DNA from: Myrica gale
Taxonomy: Eukaryota; Streptophyta; Magnoliopsida; Fagales; Myricaceae
DNA: 64,000 bases
Assembly: GCA_963930655.1 (NCBI GenBank)
Contig: OZ005619.1
Span: 2,152,501-2,216,500 of the forward strand
Direction of reading: 5' to 3'
The notes below the pieces were generated by a model. That model had not been told where the DNA came from. It did not search any database and worked only from the letters and a program-made list of their open reading frames with translations. Position 1 is the stretch's first letter. The number at the start of each line of letters is the position of its first letter. This document shows positions 1 through 12,130 of this stretch, piece by piece. A program made the position numbers and the translations under genes.

Positions 1-938
1 TCAAAGCAGACAGACTCATTAAGCAACTCACTTGGAGGTCGCCATGAAGATAAGATGTAGCCATGGATGGGACAGGTCCACTCATAACATGTGCAAGAAA
101 TAAAAAGCACAAAATGTTCATGTAAAACCAGCAAGATCCATCCAAGCAATAGCTTTAATGAAAGTTTAGTTGGCATATAAAACAGACAAGGTAGACACAG
201 AAATGAACAATCAAAATACAAGCATTGCTCTGTAAAATTTGTTGTCAGCAAGAATTTGGCATGCAGGCAAAAGCATTCTAATTTGTAGCATTCTTTGCAT
301 TTGGCTTTAAATCATGAATACAATAAATCATGCACATTTCCACAGCAGAACATCAATTTTACTCCCACAAAACTTGAACTATAATTACAACTCTGAGTTA
401 CACTTCCACTAGTACAATTAGCTGGTAGGACTTTCTAAAAATGTATGGAAGCCACCTTTTACAAGCGGAAGAGATGGATAACGAGATTTTGCAGAATCCG
501 AATATAGAAGAACATAGAGATTGCAAGACTAATGTACTTTAGGAAGAAGTTCCCATAATCACTTATGACCTTCACAATAGAAAAGAAAACCCTATTATTG
601 TTGTAGGTATGCTTCACTTAGCACCAGTATCTGAATTAGGGCTGAAGTTTTGCCCAAATATTTATACATTATCTTTTTCCAAAGGCATGAGTGGATATTT
701 TCTCATAGTGAATATAGATATGATAAAATACAAGAGAGAGGATAAATGAAGAGAAAAGGAAAGACTTTAGATGGAAGTAATGATGATTTACCACAGTCCA
801 GCTTTATGCTCGGAAGGACTTTCCACCTTATTCCTAGAAGATCAAATGATGTACATTACAACAATTTGCTCAAGTTCCCAACTTAATGTTAAATAGTAGA
901 TAATATTCTACTGTAAATCATTACGGTGGAGTCGGTCA
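1..938. other. Non-genic or intronic stretch, possible exon end at 32-85
   Basis: AT-rich sequence without a long reading frame. On the minus strand a short open stretch reads MATSYLHGDLQ and is followed by a GTGAGT donor at 26-31. The LHGDL string recalls the start of the C2 domain of plant phospholipase D, but eleven residues are too few to make the call. If real, the gene continues off the left edge. Confidence 0.25.
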
Positions 939-947
939 TAAAGTAAT

Positions 948-1691
948 GGGAAATATACAAATATCATATTGGGTTTTAACGCATTTTTTAAAAACTCACC
1001 GGTTTTTAAAAAATTTCAAACTGCTCACTAGGTTTATCATTTTTGTATAAAAAATCAATGAACTCAACGCCGTTAGATCCGTTTAACGGAAAATACATCA
1101 CATCCAATCACAATATGACGCGTCACTAAATAAATAAAAATATAAAATTAATAAAAAAACATTATGAATTTAAAAAAAAAAAATCGAAAGGATCGGGCAA
1201 CCCCGATCCTTTCACGGTGGAGGGGGTCTGGCCGCCGGGGGAGGAGGGTCTCCCCCCTCCACCTCTGCCCGCCCAATTCTGGGCAGCCATGAGTGGACCT
1301 CCTCCACCCGTCGCGTGGGTTGCGGGATGGGGGAGGTCCCCCAACCCCACCCACCCGTCGGCCATTGGAGGTCCCCCAACCCCGACGGGTGGAGGAGGTC
1401 CACCCATGGCCGCCCAGCACTGGGTGACCAGAGGTGGAGGGGGAGACCCGTCTCCCCCGGTGTTGGGTTTTGTTTTATTAATTTTAGATTAATTTTATTA
1501 ATTTATTTAGTGACACGTGGCATATTGTGATTTGACGTAATGAATTTTCTGTTAAACGGGTCTAATAGCGTTGAGTTCAGTGATTTTTGATACAAAAATA
1601 ATAAACCTAGTGAGCAGTTTGAAATTTTTTAAAACCCGGTTAGTTTTCAAAAAAAGGCGTTAAAACCCAATGTGATATTTGTATATTTATC
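948..1691. mobile_element. Mutator-like foldback MITE, 744 bp, 9-bp target duplication
   Basis: The first and last roughly 220 bp are inverted copies of each other; both arms contain TTGGGTTTTAACGC, CAAACTGCTCACTAGGTTTA and TCACAATATG. The element is flanked by TAAAGTAAT at 939-947 and 1692-1700. Nine-base duplications and long inverted repeats are typical of Mutator-like elements. The GC-rich centre (about 1200-1460) contrasts with AT-rich arms and holds GGTGGAGG/CCTCCACC blocks. The reading frames in the centre are by-products of this base composition. No transposase is present, so it is non-autonomous. Confidence 0.85.
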
Positions 1692-1700
1692 TAAAGTAAT

Positions 1701-4700
1701 AATGATACTACCCTACTGATATTCCCTGATGGAACAAGCAGTAGAACCTCTGCAAGCACATATCCGTGGCAGACGTGTCGAACAGGTAATAATTAAAATT
1801 AATACCACATTTAAACAACAGGAAAAGAAATCTAACCCCATTTACCTCCGAACATTTATGAACCACATTAAATTAGGAGCTACTCTTTAATCCTAACTTG
1901 TCATAGTACGATGGAAAACAAATAGAATAAACTAAAATGCTAGAACAAACGGAGGATAGGAACTTCAAATGCTATTAAAAGCAAAAGAGAATTGCCTCCA
2001 ACTCTTATATGCAACTAATTGCTTCGACAAACAAGAGCATATTCAAGGCAGCTCCATTTTTCACCCAAACATTAAGGTAAAACAGAGGTTGATTGGGAAA
2101 CAAATAATGAAGCCGATAAACAGAAAGAAACGAAACGGTAACATTATATGAACTAAATAAACCAACTTAGTCAACGGAAAAATTGGGAAGAACATACATC
2201 ATCATCAAGAGCATTAACTATGTAAAAATGGGTATTACATTTGGCATACATACATTTGAACAGACATTTACTTTCAATCTTCTTTGGCATGTCGAACTAC
2301 GGTAATGAATACCCATGATTGATGACGAATCGTATGCTCCTTCACCTCCTCCTCCTCCTTTAAAATCTCAGGGGAAAAAACTAGACCCAAAAATCAAAAA
2401 CTAACAAAAGGGTGTGAAAGTTTTTGGAAGAAAAAACTATATCTATATTTATATTTTGATATAGCATATAGATGATATATTTGCCTGGCTCCATCCTGTC
2501 TGCCTTTTTTCACGCAGCGAGAAGAGCTACATTGTACAGCTCTCATCTGTGAGTGCCTAAAAGTGACCTTCGATTTCGAGATGCATGGTGAGAGGGTACC
2601 TCTTTTTGACCGAGGGAAGCCTGGTCACTGCACGAAGCGGGTGAGAACGAGAAGACCTCTACAGCCATTGCATAACAGAAAAACATGTAGCCAAGCCCAG
2701 TACAAGCTCGCTTAGCCTCTGGGTTTTCCTTCTCCTTTTTTGTTTTAAGAGAGAGCGATAGAGAAAGGAAGCTTCACTGTCCGTAAAATGGCGTGCCGTA
2801 CTTGATTGGTTGAGGAAAGTAGTTGTTTTGGGCAGGCGTTAAGCATTTTGGATTTGGAGAGGCCGGTGAAAAGCCACTTTCAACTTTCTCTTTGTTCCTC
2901 TCCTGCCGAGACTCTGTGTTTCGTCTCTCTCTCACACCCACACCCCCTCTCTCTCTCTCTCCCCCTCCCTCCCTCCCTCAGCAATCCATTGATTCCATTT
3001 TTTACCTATTGTACCGGAAACTATGAAAGCATAAATTTTGAGGTTTAAATAGAATAAAACGGACATGCTAGCGTTACAAGGATGCGTCGTACGTCGATGA
3101 AACCTCTCAATTTCTCTCTGGCTGTACAACTTCTTTTATTTTATTTTATTTTGCCGTTTATAAAGACTTATATAATAGGACCAAATTCTAAATCCATAAC
3201 CCCTCAAAATGACCAAATATTTAAGTCTCGGACCAAGATAATTGAATAATTGAGAATGTAGGAAGACAAGGAATGGAAAGGATAATTGCACAGCAGTTTC
3301 TATGGTGGATGTAGGCCTAATCAGTGACCCCTTAATAAAGGTATTTAGGCTCGATTATTGAACAATGATATAACCTCCATAAGATCCAATACGGTCAAAC
3401 AATATTTCAGTTTGAATCTTAATGTCATTCATTATTCTTATTCTATCCAACATTCTATAGGGTGGGCCTTACATATTAAGGGGAGAATAAGGGTAGGTAC
3501 CTCAGCTAATATTGAACAAGTAGAATTAATAAAAAATACAAACCCTACATGTTCTGTTCTTCAATTATTAGAGTCTTTGACATTTTGGCTCTTGAACTAT
3601 AAATTTTATTACATTTCACCCATTTACCAATGATATATATTTTGCGTCATCCGTTATTTTGTTAGGATAAAAGTTTGATATTTTTAATAAGTAATGACAA
3701 TTTTATCCACACTAAAATATCATGGAGAAAAAAAAAATCTTGAAAATTTACATATGATGGTGTTTGTTTGTAGAAATTTTGGAGTGGTGGAAATGTTGGG
3801 GTATTAAGGTTGATGAAAAAATAAAAATGATATTTTGTACCAGTTGGCGAAAAGTGAGGAGATAGAAGATTTGAGTGAATATTATAATAATAAAAAATTA
3901 TTTAATGTAAAAAAATTATTAATTTATAATTTTTTATAATATGCCCGATGTTTGATGCCCAACATTTCGGAAAACAAAAACTAGGATGGTTTCGAAAATA
4001 TATGGATGGAATTGTAAGTGAAATAGTGAATATATCCAGAGTCAATACAAATATGATGGTTTTGTTGTGCACTACGAAATCAGGAAAACACATAATGGCC
4101 AATTGACCAATTAGGCATAAAAATAATGATCTTTTTTTTTTCACATGGCTTCCATGAAGAAGTATCCTACATGCAAATTGCTCTGAATTCCATAAACCTC
4201 AGGCCCACACTTAATATGCAAGCTCCAAACAATTCTCTGTGGATCGAAATAAGCATCATGCGATTAAAAGTTTCTAAACTATCTTTGGAAAAACAACTAA
4301 ACGTCTAAAGGACATTGTCAGTAACTCGGTATTTTTTTTTTCATTGGAAAACAGAGAAGGGTACGTGATTCGTATGTAATGTGGTCCAGGTTGCATTGAA
4401 GTTTTCGTCTGAGGATTCTTTAAAAAGGTTCTGCAGCCTTCAAAAGGTCAACTTTCAACCTGCATATTACGGATTACCGAAGGGGAAAACAATTAAAACT
4501 CTGCCCAAAAATGACATCCGAGGGTAAGTTATGGAATGGTGCAAATCTGCCCACCAAGGCTCTCCCTCATCGTATCCCATTTGTGCGTGTCGGCAGGTCT
4601 TTTACTTTTCAGCGTACTTATATTGGCATTTGGCTAATTGGCTGGCATTACACAATATATATCATTTTCAGAGTCTATTATCCTTGGTGGCTCAGTTATA

Positions 4701-4738
4701 TAGCTCTAAACAGCAGGAATATTTTTAGAAAACATATC
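1701..4738. other. Intergenic; CT microsatellite at about 2926-2978
   Basis: No credible gene. A pyrimidine-rich run (CTCTCT then CCCTCCCTCCCT) lies at 2926-2978. AT-rich tracts at 3540-3700 and 3740-3910 look like decayed MITE arms. Around 2460-2900 composition is more balanced and could be the upstream region of a gene outside the window, but no exon is recognisable. Confidence 0.5.
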
Positions 4739-6165
4739 GGGCTTGTTTGGTAACGGATTGTGGTTCTGATTTTCTTATTAAAATTGTGGTTTAAACCCAG
4801 GTTCTTTGATAGGCATTTGGCAGATTTAACTGCTACAGACGTGGAGTCCACGTGTTTCATGCTGATTCGTTCTGACTCCTACTCAAAAAATGAGCTATAA
4901 CGTCTATCTGCTATGCTGACAACGCACGTCCCAATGTCTGCATCTTCTTCACCACTTATCTGAGTCACAATCACCGTCAAGCACAATACGATATCTCTTA
5001 CCATGCAGTTGCAATGTAGAGCATAAAGTACCCGCGGAGGCCATGCTCCGAGCTGATGGAACCAAGGATCTCCTTCTCAACTCCAAGACATTCCAAAATG
5101 CTTATAACAAGCACTTTCCTCGAGTCTCCATCTTCACTTGTCTCTATGTCCATGCTTACCCAAATCCTGGAAAAAGAATTTGGTTTTAATCTTGTTCACA
5201 AGTGCTTGGCAAATAGTTGATCCCAATTGCAATAAATCCCATCGAATACCTACTACCTATTCAGTTCCTACCTCACTACTGAACAAACCTATGTTTCTCT
5301 TAGTCAGACGTTTTACAGACAAGTTCTCGGGCCACCGCCACTCATATTTACGATTCTTGGTGCGCGACCATGTTTGCAACTTGTGGAACGACACCTCCGC
5401 CATCACGAACAATCCAACGCCGCAATGTGGCCCCAATCTCGTCCTCCGGCTTAGTGTGTTAGGATTCTCGCAGAATCCAAATTTCGACTCCACAAAAAAT
5501 CCATGAAAGTTGCTCGCTTTCCTTTAGCAACAACATCACTCTTGCCGATGGTGAACTTTGGGCTCAGGTTCCGATGCATCGGGTCGGCGTCCGCAACGAA
5601 GGCGATCACGGGGTCTAATGATGGAAAACATGGTCATCATAATGAAGAAGTTAGCGTTTTGGATGGTAAATATGAGCCAAAGATTGACGGTGGCAGCAGA
5701 GATGGTAGTAGCGGTGGTGGATTCGTTTTGAAATGGTAGTGGTGATGGGGAAGATGAGGGTGGTGATGATAAACAGGAGGAGAAGGAGTTCGGGCCTATA
5801 CTAAAGTTTGAGAAGGTGATGAAGGAGACCAAGGCTCGAGGGGTTGAGCTTCCTTCAGATATGTTGGATGCTGCCAAGAGCGCATGGATTCAACGTCTAC
5901 TTCTTGAGCGGTACTTGGATTTGCAAGTGCGAGTGTTATTTACCTTTTTGACCATGAAGCGATGGCCTTTTCTTGGCCGTGGACGACAAGTTGGGTTGTA
6001 TTTCAGTTAGTTGGTGTCAAATGAATTAATGAATTTGTCAAGCTGTATACCCTTTTGCAGGGTGAGCAGTAAAAAAACCATTCGTTGAACCCGGGTCTAA
6101 CTTATATAACCAAAACCAGAACTTTGACTTTGAACCAGAACCTAAACCCGCAACCAAACAAGCCC
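4739..6165. mobile_element. TIR element (GGGCTTGTTTGGT ends) carrying a gene fragment
   Basis: The left end reads GGGCTTGTTTGGTAACGG and the right end, on the other strand, GGGCTTGTTTGGTTGCGG; both are followed by GGTTCTG and later by a CCCGGGTT or CCCAGGTT block. Ends of this type occur in hAT and PIF/Harbinger MITEs. No clear target duplication is visible (AACATATC against ATGATGGT), so the family is open. The interior holds a RETICULATA-related exon, making it a candidate gene-capturing element. Confidence 0.55.
5503..5926 (+). pseudogene. RETICULATA-related (DUF3411) 5' exon fragment
   Basis: The second half reads EKEFGPILKFEKVMKET, then RGVELPSDMLDAAK, then a block ending RYLDLQ. This matches the conserved start of the RETICULATA-related / LCD1 family, chloroplast-envelope proteins with DUF3411 that affect leaf mesophyll. 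The first half (RCIGSASATK onward) lies in another frame; a shift near 5735 separates them. After RYLDLQ comes a GTGCGAG donor-like site at 5927 and no further family sequence, so only one exon is present. It lies inside the inverted ends at 4739 and 6165, suggesting capture by that element. The upstream open frame (5138-5502) is not recognised. The family call is firm for the last 60 residues; function is lost. Confidence 0.65.
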
Positions 6166-7339
6166 ATGATGGTTTCAGCCGAGTCCCAAATTTCCCTAGA
6201 TAAACTATACTATATGAAATTATGATTATTTTCCTCTCATAACATGTATAGGTTGTTCAAAGAAAAGAAGGGAAAGTTTGAAGTTAAGATAAAAACTTGT
6301 GTTTGATATGAGTTTTTGTTTTTTATTTTTATTCGGTAACGAGAGATAAAAACTTGTATCTCGCTAGACACATCATTTAAGTCCCGATTTTTATTATTGA
6401 AGAGAATCAATCAAGGTCGGTCAACTACCAATAGTACTCATGACCAACTCATCTACACTTTGCGGAGATTTTGTTTCTTCTTCTTTTTTATAGATTTCAT
6501 GAATTTGTGTATTAAATTGATTTATTTTAGAAAAACATCCTAGTGGGTTTCAAAGACTTAACAAAATATTATGCAAAAAGCGAATGTTTATATCACATAG
6601 AAAAAGCAGATGAGTATATCCACGACATGCTTGTTGGTGTTAGTCTCTACGTTATGATGATTTTTTGAAATTAATCGGATGAAGATAAGTTTTATCTAAT
6701 AAACGGCTAATCCTTGAAAAAGAGGAATATTACTAAATTAGGATCGAAATTCATCTGCATCTGAGGCGGATGACAATGTCTGGACAGAAACCACCTCACC
6801 TCGAATCAAACCCATAATCCATCCAACGAGTGCCCCCACCGCCCTTCTTTAACTTTTGTTTCCCCAAACACCCGAGAAAGGCAAACCGCGTGGGTCCAGT
6901 GAAAGCACAGATCAGAAGCCCCCACAAGAATTGTTGTTCCAAACGTTGAGGTCGACTTGTTTGTGTCTGTCCATTGTGGATGACCGCTTTCACACCAACG
7001 CATTATTCTATAACATCTCTAAATCTTCCTTACACAAAAACTAGAGAGAGTATAGTTTACACTCTTTAATTACTGCTTATTTAATTGTTTATACTATACA
7101 TTATTGACACATAACAATATAAATTATCAATTGCTTTACACTTTACAATCCATATTTAATCGTTAATATTGTGTCATGCCAAAATGAACATCAATTAGAG
7201 GGTCTAAGGTGTATTTTTCTTTATAAATTGAGAAGAAAATAGATGGTAATTTCTCACTACCATATATTTTTGTAATTTGTGTGAACTTATCGCATATCTC
7301 AAAATATTAAGTTGATAGGAAGAGATATTAAAGATTTTA
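6166..7339. other. Intergenic, nothing recognised
   Basis: AT-rich sequence with frequent stops in all frames. No gene, tRNA or bounded repeat was recognised. Confidence 0.5.
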
Positions 7340-7720
7340 ATATTTAAATTATATTCTCTGACACTTTTCAAGTGTGGGTCGGACTTCCTTTTTAATTGGG
7401 AGGCTCAATACGTAGTGTAGAGTTGGGTCTTGAACTCAAGATCTTAACTCTGATATTATGTTAAAAATTTAAGACATAAAGAGAAAATAAATTAAAATAA
7501 ACAAAGAAAAGAGACGAGAAATAAGACACAAAATTAAAGTGATTCGACGAATATACATACATAATGGAAAATCTCAATTCATAGAGCACGTTTGTATACT
7601 CGATAGTATAATAATGAAATTATAACGAGACTTTATTTATAAATTTTCTATTACAAGGGTGAGATTCCTGATTTTAAACTATCAAACTTAACCCATCCAT
7701 TCGGTCAACAAATTACTGTC
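7340..7720 (-). mobile_element. Decayed copia/TRIM-like LTR remnant
   Basis: Read on the minus strand, an LTR-like segment (TTGTGTCTTATTTCTCGTCTC and an AT-rich tail) ends in TTTTTAACA near 7461. It is followed by AATATCAGAGTT, a decayed form of the initiator-tRNA-Met primer site TGGTATCAGAGC. After that come short direct-repeat-like sequence and GTGTCAGA. This order (LTR, primer site, short interior) fits a copia or TRIM element. The outer limits are not determined. Confidence 0.45.
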
Positions 7721-8931
7721 AACAAATTACTAACAAATTTACACTTTCGTACTCCATCTTATGTTATTCGATTCATGCTATGGTTTCTACAGCCAAAAGC
7801 CGAAAGTGGGAAAGTAAATGTGCAATCAGCAATGTGCATAGCTCGTTCAAACTTCAAAGGTAATAATATGGAGGGCTGGATGAGCGTTTTAGTTATGATT
7901 AGGATTCAGTGATTCTTCAATGTCTGGAACAAGACAGCCGCCCTTGTGGTATGCGTGACAGAGAGAGCCAATCGAATAGCTGTTGCGCTTTGAATGTCAC
8001 TGAACTGGCTTTCAATGGTGAACAGGCGGCCAGGGGCCTCTCCCAATCGCCGAAAAGGGACACACTGCTTTTTCTAGAAACTCAACGGTTAGGACCTGAA
8101 AGTCCTAGGGACATACTGCCCGACAAAAGGAGTCACTACTCCACTAGTCACTAAAACACCATTCTCTTGCACAATTTTTTTATTTTATTTTATTTTATTT
8201 TAGTTTCTTCAATATCTATCTATATATTACTTATTAAGGGTTATAAATGTTGGAGAAAACAATTTATTTTTAGTAAAAAAAAAAATAGGAATGGTACATT
8301 TTTAGTAAAAAAAAATTAGGAATGGTACCCAATGCCGCTGGCTAGCTACCACTCTACGTGGGATTGACAACTAACTGTCGCCAGTTTCATGGGTAAGAGT
8401 TCCTTAATAGCCAACTTTCTCCCATGCTCTTAATTAAGCTTTTATTGTCATTTATTATGGAGATTGATTAATGGGTGAGAGTTAATAAACTAATAGGGTC
8501 CATGCCGATTCAGGCTTACCTCTTTAGAATTTAAAAGAACGAATATTAATCTTACCTTCTGTAGTGTAGGAGGAGTTGCATCTTGTGGAGATTGTACTTT
8601 GGAGCTTTGCCTAGAGTTGGTAGGATATAAAAATAATAAAAATAATGGGTGATCTGATAAGAAAGCGAAGCCTTTAAGAGAGCCACTTGGTCCATGTCGT
8701 TTCAATACCCACATCTTTCTTTCGACAACTATAATTGACAGGTTAAAAATTATTTTTATATTGTGACTGGTGTCAGATCCACGCAAATTGCAATGTATCG
8801 GGCATAACCTATTCCAACTCAATGGGTTTGGTCCATACAATTTATTTTCCAAATTAACATATTACAATTTAAGGCTTGGTTTGGATGATCAAGACTTGAG
8901 GTGTAGGAATTTGTTACTTGTGAGATATCAG
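7721..8931. other. Intergenic, nothing recognised
   Basis: Two A-runs at 8274-8290 and 8310-8320 sit in near-identical context (AGGAATGGTAC), a short tandem duplication. Reading frames at 7909-8154 (+) and 8490-8852 (-) resemble no family I know. Confidence 0.45.
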
Positions 8932-9090
8932 CAGTGGCGGATCCAGGATCCAATTTGAAGGAGGGCGAACACATAAGGCGAAATGACAAATTTTTTTTCC
9001 TATGTAATGTAAAAAAAAGTCCTAGAATTAAAATATCGAAAATTAAAGATTAAAAGCATTAAAAATGACGATGTAAAAATGAAATTGCGA
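8932..9090 (+). mobile_element. hAT-type (Tip100-like) terminus, copy 1
   Basis: It starts CAGTGGCGGATCCAGGATCC, the end sequence typical of plant hAT/Tip100-like elements. About 140 bp (GGCGAACACATAAGGCGAAA and AAAATATCGAAAATTAAAG) recur at 46248-46390. The other end was not found. It abuts the receptor-kinase remnant at 9121, which it may have truncated. Confidence 0.5.
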
Positions 9091-9120
9091 AAATAAAGGT
9101 GATCTCTGACAAAAGCATAC

Positions 9121-9768
9121 TTTAATGATAAAGAGTCATCGTTTGATCTTTCAATGAGTTCAAGTGGAACTGAACCAGTGAGCTGATTTCATTCTAAGTT
9201 TCTGTAAAATTAAGAATGTGATTATGTTTTGGCTTTTATAGCCAACAAATTTGTAGTATGAGTTTTTTTAGTCCACGAAACTTACAGGACCTTCAAGTGT
9301 GGCAATTGTGAAAGTGAATAAGGCACTAATCCATTTAAGCTATTATTTGATAAATTCCTGAAATGTGCAAATAATAAAATTTAATATTTATGGCTACACA
9401 TGGTGCATTGATACAACAATCTTCATCATCTTTGTGTTCCTAACTTATTTGATCACGTGAACAGTTGTTGATACTTACAGTATTTGTAACATTATGAGAT
9501 TTGATATGTCATCAGAAATAGCTCCTATCAATCCACTTGAGGACAAGTTCCTGAGAAATGTGAGGTTTACAGTTAGTTAATTACCTTAAAATATGTTGGA
9601 AAGTCATAAAGTTTATACCATAATCAACTTACAAGGATGTGATTCTAGGAGGATTAGAATCATCATAGCTGCATTTTAGACCTTCCCAAAAGTATGCTTT
9701 AGGAGCACATGGATTTCCTTGCCAATTTCTCTTTATTCCATACATTGATCTTCGTGATAACATCAACT
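9121..9768 (-). pseudogene. Malectin/LRR-I receptor-like kinase fragment, four exons
   Basis: Four minus-strand exons can be placed: about 9768-9633, 9550-9479, 9357-9286 and 9201-9121. The first contains KRNWQGNPCAPKAYFWEGL and CSYDDSNPPRI, the hinge before the LRRs in subfamily I kinases (the MEE39/IOS1 group). The next two are 72-bp LRR exons reading NLSSSGLIGAISDDISNL and NLSNNSLNGLVPYSLSQL. All junctions are GT-AG and in the same phase, as in the family. Damage: a frame break near the start of the first exon and an in-frame TGA in the last (NLE-stop-NQLTGSVP). No malectin, transmembrane or kinase part is present. The right neighbour is an importin fragment on the same strand. Confidence 0.8.
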
Positions 9769-9905
9769 TAAAGTTTCAAATTGTGTCCAAGTGAGTCAAT
9801 CAATCAACTATATGCAATGTAAGAGGGTGTAAAGAAATTGACTATGCATTATAATTCCTATAGGATCTTAGCAAGTTAGTTTCTGAATAAGCAGAGGTCA
9901 AGCAC

Positions 9906-11126
9906 CTAGAAAGGTCGAAGAAGCGCATGAAGGACTGTAAGGACATTCATGGTGTTCCATTTACAAATTGTACCATTGCTAGCGAGATTACTATCTTTGA
10001 TAGCCGACTGCAGATCAGGTATGAGTTCAGGCCATAAATTCTGCTTCACAAATTCAGCCACAACAATGACCCGGAACTGCCAAAATATCAAAAGCTTAGA
10101 TAAAGGGGTAAAGATGCTTAAAAAAAGTTTGTATAAAAATATATCAAACAATTCACATACCACTTCAACTAAAACTTTTAGTACTGCTGGTTCTACTAAA
10201 AGCAAAGTTTGCATGAGCTGGTCCTTGAACTCCATACTTACTTTTGACAAGGATGTATTGTCATTGTTGTTGATACTATGCTTAGTGAAATTCTTAAGAT
10301 AAGTGGCCGCAACAACTTTTTGACCTTGGTTTTCACCTCCTGCAGACAGGGAAAAAACAATAAGCCATGGAAAAAAACACATAATTCCGAGAATTTTCGT
10401 ATTTCTAAAGTCAGCACGGTAGTGAACAACAGCAAACCTTGACCGACAAAAGAATCAAACTGAACCTGAACCTTAAGGTCAAGTTGGTTGTCAAACAAAA
10501 TCGCTTTTAATGTCAAATTCGTTTCTGACCTTGCTTTCCACCTCATATGGATAAGAAGAATAGCTAAATAACATAATCAATTAAAATTTACCATTTGCAA
10601 TGAATCACGATTTAAATTTAAGCACAACAAAGCAACGACAAACACGATTAAATTTGGCTTTGATCCTATATCAATTAATTCAGCCCCGGTATCCGTATTG
10701 AACAACAAGGACTTGGGATCCGTTGGGAGGTCAGAAGCAGGTGGAAATAAGACAATGCGAAACGAAAGCCTTTTTAATGTTAGCTTCTTCTCTGTTCCAT
10801 GTTTTTCACCTCAATTTTCATAGTAGACAGCAAATAGTGGCAACCCTTATCCGAGCCACGATTGGCATCAGAGAAAATACGATCGGGAACAAAGCTGATC
10901 TAAGCCTTCACATTTCCATTGTTCTACTACCAAAAAAGAAATAAAGGGAGGAAAGAAAGGCAAATCTGAGACAAATGAGGTTATTACCGGCGGCGATGGA
11001 GAGGAGAAAGAAAGGAAAGTGAGGGAGGTGAGAAAGGCTATCAAGAGCTTCCGAAGCGGTACGAACAACGTTGCCATCGGGGCTCTGCGTCTCGCTTAGC
11101 AACTGAGCAATTTTAGCACCTTCCAT
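9906..11126 (-). pseudogene. 5' end of an importin-beta-like (ARM repeat) gene
   Basis: Three exons: 11126-10988, 10339-10161 and 10076-9906. They encode MEGAKIAQLLSETQSPDGNV, then GGENQGQKVVAATYLKNFTK, then EFVKQNLWPELIPDLQSAIK. This is the N-terminal importin-beta domain of a nuclear transport receptor; I recall a close Arabidopsis ARM-repeat importin but cannot confirm the locus. Splice sites are GT-AG and phases join. The third exon ends in TAG at 9908-9906, next to GTGC, where relatives are expected to have CAG before the donor (RPFQ). No downstream exons follow; within 140 bp the sequence becomes a receptor-kinase remnant. About 160 of the roughly thousand residues expected are left, so this is a truncated duplicate. 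The sequence from 11127 should contain its former leader. Confidence 0.75.
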
Positions 11127-11248
11127 CTTTGGTTCTTCAAAGATTTGGGGTTTTGGCAGAAGCCCTAAGAAGTGAGTCAGCCAGTCTCCACCACGGCCTC
11201 AAGCCTCCGATCTCCCGCCTCTCCATCTCGTGGGGTCGAGGGAAATAT

Positions 11249-11301
11249 CTGGAGCGCCTGGGCCAATGGGGGTCGGGCTCCCAAAGGCCCAGGCGCTCCA
11301 G
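11249..11301. repeat. Perfect 16-bp inverted repeat (hairpin)
   Basis: CTGGAGCGCCTGGGCC at 11249-11264 is exactly inverted at 11286-11301, with a 21-base loop that can itself pair (TGGG with CCCA). An AT-rich tract and TCCAATGGTTGGCGGC follow. A similar arrangement occurs at 47413-47575. Confidence 0.8.
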
Positions 11302-11776
11302 GGTTGATAAAAATAAAAAAAAATTTATAGGTAAATTTTTTTTTTCCGGTCCAATGGTTGGCGGCTGCATCCGCCTCTGGATATCAGGTTGGAATCTTCT
11401 TAAGTGCAAACAATTTTTTGAGACTACTTCTTTAGTAAAGTCAGACTGACCTAACTTGTATGATTTAGAAAGGTTGCTCCTGTTCGAAATTTACTAACTC
11501 ATTATGTGAGTCAACTCCAGTATGCATGTTGAGTTGAGTTTATTTGTTTTCCTATCAAGCGAATCATAACATTTGATTAGAAAGTATTAAGATACGCCAC
11601 GATTGGTGAACTTAATGCCACGATAAATTTCGCAAAGACAAGATGATTCACAACCTAAGTTTCTGATTCAGTTGTTGGTGGAATCCTAAGAAGAATTGAA
11701 CACAAAACGTTTGATTCACACAGACTTAGATACGTCCTAAACTATAAGGAAAAAGAGATGAATGTTTTAGAGAAAG

Positions 11777-12130
11777 TGTGACACTCCGAATCCCACATGG
11801 AGTGGTAGAAGAGAATGAATAGAATAAGAGTTCTATAAGGGCCAAGTACCACATTGAGACCTTACTAGGTTGAACTGGGTTTTATGATGATCCAAGAAGC
11901 TTCAAGAGCAATCTCGATTAGTCCTTTTGAAGTTAACGCACAAATATGACTAGTGTTTGTTCTTGAGTCGTTACAAATGGTATCAGAGCTGTCCTAGTAA
12001 CCAACAATGTGAGCTTGTGATACTACGAATACCACATTGAGCGAGAGAAGAGAATGAATGAAATATGAGTTCTATAAAGGTAAATAAGTCAAAGCATTAA
12101 TGTAACTAGTACTTTTCTTGAGTTTTTACA
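11777..12130 (+). mobile_element. TRIM retroelement, LTR-PBS-LTR
   Basis: The left LTR (11777-11975) runs TGTGACACTCC to GTTACA. An exact primer site TGGTATCAGAGC follows at 11978-11989, then about 25 bp, then a shortened right LTR (12016-12130) that starts TGTGATACTACGAATACC and ends TTTTTACA. No coding sequence is present, as expected for a terminal-repeat retrotransposon in miniature. Flanks (GAAAG and AAAAC) do not give a clear duplication. A related single LTR sits at 44365-44564. Confidence 0.8.

Noticed and set aside
1148-1530. Several overlapping frames rich in G, P and W
   Set aside because: They lie in the GC-rich core and arms of a foldback element and are open on both strands, as expected from composition.
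2482-2505. TGCCTGGCTCC, as at the start of miR160
   Set aside because: Only the first eleven bases match; the rest differs and no fold-back partner was found.
5138-5506. 122-codon frame before the RETICULATA-related fragment
   Set aside because: No recognised motif, and it ends in a stop before the family sequence starts.
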